Source: Gordius sp. MW1
Lineage: Eukaryota > Nematomorpha > Gordioida > Gordea > Gordiidae
Direction: 5' to 3'
Assembly: GCA_964036665.1 (NCBI GenBank)
Contig: OZ038527.1
Location: forward strand, 16,700,221 to 16,764,220
Length of the DNA stretch: 64,000 nt
Of this stretch, positions 58,181 to 64,000 are shown piece after piece. Below the pieces are notes generated by a model. The model was not told the DNA's origin and did no database searches. It saw only the letters and a program-made list of their open reading frames with translations. Every line of letters starts with the position of its first letter. Within the stretch, counting starts at the first letter, position 1. Position numbers and translations under genes: made by a program.

Positions 58181-59215
58181 TGGTAAATATTACGTATTTT
58201 AAAAAATGTTATGTATGTATCTTTAGAACTAAGCAAATTAACTTAGTTGTGAGCCGTGGTTTTCCGACAAAACATAATTATAATAAACCAGGTGTTTCCT
58301 TTTAAAATTGTATTTTTTTATAATGTTAAAACATATATTGAGGAAGTTTAAATATAAAGAACATTAATATACAAAAGGTAATTGAAATTACATGTACTAT
58401 TTTTAAAAGAATTTTAAGTTTGTGCCTTTTAAAATTGTTTCCACACATTATGTATTTGAAATAGACTATATGTTCCTAATGTGCTAATTGAATTAAATCT
58501 TATAAATTTTATATTTAGTCGCATGATGTGTATGAGTAAATTAAAATTGCAGTTCTGAATCTAAAATACGACTTTTCAAATAGTCATAATTGGTAATTAA
58601 TTTCTCTAGGGAATGGAAAAAAGCCATTTTATTATAATATGACCCTACATTCGCAATGAATTGTGCCCCTTTTTAAAATTCTTACGTTATTAACTGCTGC
58701 TAAAAAGTTTTATACTTAAGCTTTATTCACTGCCTATTATAATATAGAAATGGATCTAAATTAAATTTAACATAAATAAAAATGTTGCACTAAATTATCA
58801 CTACTTTATGAATAAGTAATGACTATAGCGCCATTCACTGCGCCATTTAGGAGCTCCAATTATAATATGTGCAATTAACTAAAAACTCCTTCAAGCCTAA
58901 ACCACTTAAGCAAGTAAAGTAGTAAACTTAATTGCGATTTTGCATAAACGTTCAAATTTTGCTCCAACAATTGCATCTTACCAATTAATTTTAGAAAATC
59001 AATAATAAATTACATTTTTAAATATATTGTATTGTGGCAGTTATAGTTATCATAATGAATTTCTTGAATACAAATATTATATCAAACCTTATAGCAATTT
59101 AATTATTAAATATTTCCTAAGGATCACTATGGTACTGACTTCAGGTAAATATTAATCATTATACATTAATTAATGATATTTATGAATAATAACACTGTCT
59201 ATTTTTTGCGATCAG
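58181..59215. other. AT-rich spacer
   Basis: No gene or repeat recognised between the satellite and the GPCR pseudogene. Confidence 0.45.
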
Positions 59216-60020
59216 TCAGCGTTTCCCAATCAAATTACAATTCCTTATTCAAGTTGTTAACGAAAGCATATGCGTGGATTTAATCCTACTTCGACTCAAT
59301 AGAAGCATATTTAATCAAATTTATTTCATTGCGTCAAATTTCGTATTAATATTAGGGATCGTTGGAAATTCGAGCGCCATCTACTATATGTCACCACGAC
59401 ATTTCAACATCCATCCTCCGCAACCTAAACAGAAATAATGCCCATTCTAAAGTTTTGACAATAAGTCATGAGATGGTTTTACATATTCAGCTTGATGTCC
59501 ATTGGCATGATTTTGTTTTTGCCGCTACTTAAAACGTATGGAGATCGGAGCAAATATGTTGGCTGGTTTAATTATTACTGGATATTTTACCAAGCCCACG
59601 TTAACTTCCCCATATCCAAGGCTCTAACATCAACAACGTTTCAAATATGCGTAATCCTAAAGCCAAACGCTAGCCATTAAGTATCCTTTCGATTACAAGT
59701 CTATGGTTACCACCAAGCGCATACCTTTAGCTATAATATGTGCTTTTGCATATAGTTTTATATGGTACATTCCGGTCTATAAATGGAATTACATGACTCG
59801 ATATATAGTGTGCCCTCCAAGTAACACTATAATCGACACCGTTAAATATGTTGCTTTTCATTTGTGGATCCCGGCCACCATTATGCACTTAAAAGTTTGG
59901 GCATCGTATGAAATTCTACGAGAATTATTGGTCAACATATTACCATTTGTATTAATAGTAATTATCAAAATGTGGGTAAAAAAGGAAAGGGTTCCTAGGC
60001 TAAATCCCGAAAGCGCATAA

Positions 60021-61020
60021 TCCCGAATTTTAATGCTACACTATAACCGTATCAATGCATTTGCCAACAGTTCACTTACCTAAATTCAGATGGAAATAGG
60101 AAACATGTTCCTCCCAAAAATCCTAAGCCTCTCCCAACTCCAGCCTCACCTTTTAACCCCACATCCCGTATTTGTAATTGCAAATATCCATATACATGTA
60201 TTTACAAGTGTATGATTTTCTGATATATAAATAAAATTTAATTCTTGTTTTATAAATACTTATTAAGTAACAACTTAAATGTAACAGCTTTAATTTCAGT
60301 GGAACTGTAAAAGTGCAGGAGAATTTTAGATAACTCTTAAGTTTCTTACTGATTTCAATTGTACAAGGCAAATGATTTGTATACTAATATTTTAATAAGT
60401 GATTTTAACTTAAATCATCAGTAATGATATAAATATTCATTAAAATAGATTTGCTAAACACATCCATGAACATTAAAAAAACAAGTTAAAGTAGGGAATA
60501 TTTTTCACTCCTACACTTTAATTTATAAAAAAAATAAAAAACATTATCATTAAAAATTTAATTTTATTAAAAATTTAATTATATATTGCTTACTAAATCT
60601 CTTTGTAATAATAAGAACATATAAAATAAGGTATCAAATTTAATTTGTTGCAGATTGAAAAGAAAGTTATACTGAGTTTTTATGAACAAACATTAGTATG
60701 ATAAGTACATTAATTTATATTTTAGAGTATTAAATTGCTTAGCATTAATGATATAAAAAATACTCAAACTAATTAAATGAATTTTGATTACCTAAATTAA
60801 TAATAAAATTTTTAATACACTTAATGTTAGACAACAGAATCTAAATTAACTTTTTAAACGTATAAATAATCTTTAAAAGATTGTCAATCAATCATAATGC
60901 ATACAAAGTCTTATAAAATATTAAAACAATAATATTAAATATTTTATTGCATAAAGCTAACAATATATATAAATTTGTTCCAGATTTTATAAATTTTCAT
61001 GTACAAGTAGATATTAAACA
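60021..61020. other. A/T-rich gap inside the GPCR pseudogene
   Basis: Between the TM5 and TM6 segments; probably a former intron. Nothing recognisable. Confidence 0.4.
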
Positions 61021-61260
61021 TTGCACCCAAATCTGGCTTCTTGAATTAATTGAAAGTAATAAAAATTATATATAGGATAACAACATGTATGAAAAGTTTC
61101 AAAAAAGTGATAATATTTTTTATAATGTAAACCCTTTGATCTTTATAATCCTGGTGGGTAAAAATATTTCATTAAATTTAACAAATTAAATGTGATTCTT
61201 ACATAAGAAAATTGTAAAGGTTGCACCCAGTTCTAGCTCTTGAATTGATTGAAACTACAT
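61021..61260. repeat. Two-copy diverged direct repeat, spacing about 199 bp
   Basis: TTGCACCCAAATCTGGCTTC at 61023 and TTGCACCCAGTTCTAGCTCT at 61222, each followed by TTGAATTRATTGAAA. Confidence 0.6.
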
Positions 61261-61439
61261 AATATTATCGGGGATATGATAAATCTTTAAAATTAAAAAA
61301 CTTATGGAAATTTGAAAATCGTAGCAGTAGCATTATCGTAGCTTTTGAATTGTGCCTTTTTGGGATTTACGCTTCAATTCAAAAGGTAAAATTTCAAAAT
61401 ATAAACTTTACCAATTGCCACCAAGCCTTCACCATTTCA

Positions 61440-61712
61440 AATTTGTCCGTTTTAATGCGCATGCGTATGCATTTAACAGACCAATCAGATAGCTGCGCAT
61501 TTTAATAATGCGCATGCGTATGCATTTAACAATTATTGCTGCACTCTAAAACTTTAAGGGACAAGGTTAAGGCTCAGGGTAGTGTTTTAGGTCAGCGTTT
61601 TAGGTTAGGGTTAGGATTAGATGCACATCAAATTCCCTCCCCATTTGAGATTTAATTTTCCGTGACGTGATATTCAGTGTGGCATTTTGGACTGTGGCAT
61701 TTTGAACCCAAT
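61440..61712 (+). repeat. Dispersed repeat, inverted copy of 43177-43450
   Basis: Contains two ATGCGCATGCGTATGCATTT blocks, GACCAATCAGATAGCTGCGC, GGTTAGGGTTAGGATTAGAT and GGCATTTTGGACTGTGGCAT. Opposite orientation to the copy upstream of MRPS10. The longest open frame of the pseudogene's 3' part begins inside it, so its true exon edge is obscured. Confidence 0.85.
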
Positions 61713-62309
61713 TCGTTTATCTTTTGCAACTTTTTCTATGTACCGGAATCGGGATTTAGCCTATATCCCAAGAAAAGGAGAAAAGTAAGACCAGGATCTT
61801 TGGCCCACGTCCACGATGTTCGAACTCATGGGTCACCTACATTAAGTCTTTTTCAAATGTCATTTACTTACACCGGTAACATGTTATCAATATCCATTCC
61901 AGAACACCTGAGACGATCCTCTTCGTATCTTTTTAAATATAAAACACAAGATAATACGAGAATATCTGAGAATGTTGATAATTCAAATGCAACTAGTTTT
62001 TGCTCATACACGGGTAAACATAGGAACACGGTAATGGAGAAAAGAACTGTCGAACAAAAGCAACAAAAAGTGTCATTGTTAATTCTCACATTAGAATTTA
62101 TATTTCTTATGTTACCTGTAGTCACGATGGACATGTCCATTAATTACTTGGTTCAGCACTTTGATGGACTTACTTTAGAAAATACATACACCTTTTTTAG
62201 TCTCTTGGAATACATCTACATAGGATGCTCGTTTTACATTAATTTATTATTTAACAAATTGTACAGGAATATTGTATATGATAGGTTTAAAAAAATGACC
62301 TTAAGATGA

Positions 62310-62640
62310 TAAAAGTAAAAATTCATACAATTTTAATCCGACAGCCATTAATATTAAATAAATGTCTCTGTATAATTTTATATTATTATTGTGTGCAAAT
62401 GTTAAATTTAATAAATTCATATTGCAAAAAACACTACATGTACAATTGATTGTTAAAGTATCTGGAAAAGCTGGACTTCGTAAAAATTGGATGCGATGAT
62501 CTGTAATACATTAATTCTTTAAAGAAATAGCAATTTTTATAAAAATTCCCTTTTTAAATATAACAAATTTAATGTTTTAATTGCGAGTTAATTATTACCA
62601 AATTAATAAATCAAAATATAAGATACATTTTTTTCCTATA
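62310..62640. other. AT-rich spacer
   Basis: Nothing recognised between the GPCR pseudogene and the LINE end. Confidence 0.5.
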
Positions 62641-62644
62641 GCTG

Positions 62645-64000
62645 TACACTTAGTGGCCACTCTTTTAAAAAGTTTATCCATGTATTCCTACACTTACACA
62701 AGCTTCGCTTTAGCTCTTATCTTCTCAAGTCCATATCTAAATTATGTTTCCGTGTCTAGGCCTCCTTCACTTTCGCTTACCTTCGACTTGCAATTTCTTG
62801 TTACGTTTTGCCAAGTGAATTTCCTTTTGTCTCTCCAAATTGCCATACCATCTCAATGTTCTTACAACAAAATTTCTCTGAATCTCAACTACATTTATTT
62901 TATACCATATGTCTTGATTCCTTTTATGGTCTTTTTTGCTTATTCCCAAGATCCATCTTAACATTCGCATCTCCATTGTAGCCAAGCTTTGCTCTTCTTT
63001 TGACTTAATTGCCCAGGTTTCGGTTCCATACAATACCGTCAATAATGGTGTTATATAATCGTCCTTTGAATTTGAATGGTATGTGCTTGTCACAGAGTAC
63101 ACCACTTAACTCCCTGAACTTTAACCAGCCTGCGTATATTCTTGCCTTAATTTCGTTTTCCACACCTCCATCACATTGTACCCTATAACCAAGATATTTG
63201 AATTCCTTCCTACTGCTTAAATACCAGTCATCTATTTGCAGGTGTAGTCCTTTGTATTCATATTCCGACTCTAGCATACATATTCAGCTTTATCTCGGTT
63301 TACCCTAACACCATTGCCTTCGCTACATCCACACTTTCTGCTAATTCCACATTTAAGCCTGCGCACAGCACTACATCCGCAAAGAACATTGCCCAAAATA
63401 TTCGCGTTTCAGGTCCTTAGTTATCGAATCCGTTATTCTTATGAAGAGCAATGGACTTAATGCCGATAGTTGATGTACACCGACATTTAGACTGAATCCC
63501 TTTGATGTACCACTGGATGTCCGCACTTTGATTTTTGTTATACATACCCTTTTACCCTGTATAAACGTCAGGGAACTCAGGCTTTATATTAACTGCCTCG
63601 GTACATTTTTGAAAGTTTTCTCAAGATTGATGAAACACATATGAAGATCCTTTTGTTTTTTCTTATAAGGTAAGTCGCCTAGACCATGTATTGCATCTGA
63701 AGTCGACCTTCCAGGCATGAACCCTTGTCGTTCATCTATTAAGATTATTTTTCGAAGTCTAGCTTTTATAACCTTTCCCCATTCCTTCATTACGTGACTC
63801 GTTAACTTTATACCCCGATAGTTATTCTTTTCTTGTACATCTCCCTTGATTTTATATATTGGTATAACTTAGGTAGCTTTCCCTCCACTCATCCGGCATC
63901 ATATCAGTAGTTTGTTAAACAGTATTGTAAGTAAATGTACACCTAAGGGCCCTAGCATTATTAAACCTTCTATAGGTAAATTATCAAATCCCACCGTTCT
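62645..64000 (-). mobile_element. RTE-type LINE, decayed, runs off the window
   Basis: Minus strand. At 63790-63584 an RT segment with RLRKIILIDERQGFMPGRST and MCFINLEKTFKNVPRQL (RTE palm region). At 63277-63005 the YLGYRVQCDGG thumb-side segment with ARIYAGWLKFRELSG. At 63105-62767 the C-terminal part with LYGTETWAIKS, MEMRMLRWILG and VVRTLRWYGNLE. Further upstream (63840-64000) a frame-shifted piece with PDEWR and LFNKLL is visible. The segments lie in different frames with several stops between them, so it is dead. The 3' end is at about 62645; the 5' half lies beyond the window. Known RTE elements (BovB-like) share this C-terminal LRW motif. Confidence 0.88.

Larger units (their letters stand above)
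59216..62309 (+). pseudogene. Decayed rhodopsin-class GPCR, paralogue of the 11-26 kb gene
   Basis: TM1 with the GN motif (FVLILGIVGNSSAIYY) is readable at 59216-59438 after an acceptor-like TTTTTTGCGATCAG. Further in, TM2-TM3 (59468-59680) is in a different frame, and TM4-TM5 (about 59684-60020) in another. After about 1.7 kb, a loop, TM6 (SLLILTLEFIFLMLPVV) and TM7 (LLEYIYIGCSFYINLLF) lie at 61740-62306. At least three frame changes are needed before TM4, and the DRY motif is lost at one of them (VILKPN followed by LAIKYPFDYKS in another frame). Similarity to the intact gene is clear in TM3 (W.F..AH..F......ST) and TM7 (LE........FY..L.F). The repeat at 61440-61712 lies against the 3' segment. 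Confidence 0.75.

Overview
The window reads as nuclear DNA of a very AT-rich, repeat-laden invertebrate animal. Three protein-coding genes can be assembled, two of them from exons too short to show up as long open frames: RPL17 (uL22; minus strand, 32096-32809, five coding exons), MRPS10 (uS10m; minus strand, 39359-43147, five exons) and a rhodopsin-class GPCR (plus strand, 11195-26330, two exons split by a 13.3 kb intron). Six introns of 34-41 nt (four in RPL17, two in MRPS10) sit beside introns of 0.6, 2.4 and 13.3 kb. That mix is known from flatworms, so a platyhelminth is the best guess, but it is an inference. No rRNA, CRISPR array or complete functional tRNA is seen.

Layout: 0-4.2 kb holds two satellite patches in opposite orientation plus SINE-like pieces. 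4.2-11.2 kb is AT-rich with few features and a GPCR-like remnant near 9.8 kb. 11.2-26.3 kb is the GPCR gene, whose intron is packed with non-autonomous DNA transposons. 26.7-31 kb holds further DNA elements and a tandem repeat. 31-33 kb holds an unresolved open region followed by RPL17. 35.4-38 kb holds a hAT-like element and an RTE fragment. 39.4-43.1 kb is MRPS10, with a foldback of short tandem repeats in its third intron. 43.1-45.9 kb is a dense repeat cluster containing NRF1-type palindromes just upstream of MRPS10. 46.0-49.9 kb is a young but broken Ty3/gypsy element. 50.3-58.2 kb is a three-copy higher-order satellite of about 2.63 kb per unit. 59.2-62.3 kb is a decayed paralogue of the GPCR. 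62.6-64.0 kb is a decayed RTE LINE that runs off the window.

The two ribosomal protein genes serve cytosolic and mitochondrial translation respectively and share a strand, but nothing shows that they are co-transcribed. The GPCR and its pseudogene look like members of one local receptor family. The main themes worth a second look are: a transposon family with 16-bp ends CATGGGCGTAGCCAGG and 8-bp target duplications, seeded repeatedly into one intron; a satellite unit that carries two opposed perfect CCAAT/NF-Y consensus sites; and a repeat supplying NRF1-type sites next to a mitochondrial ribosomal protein gene.
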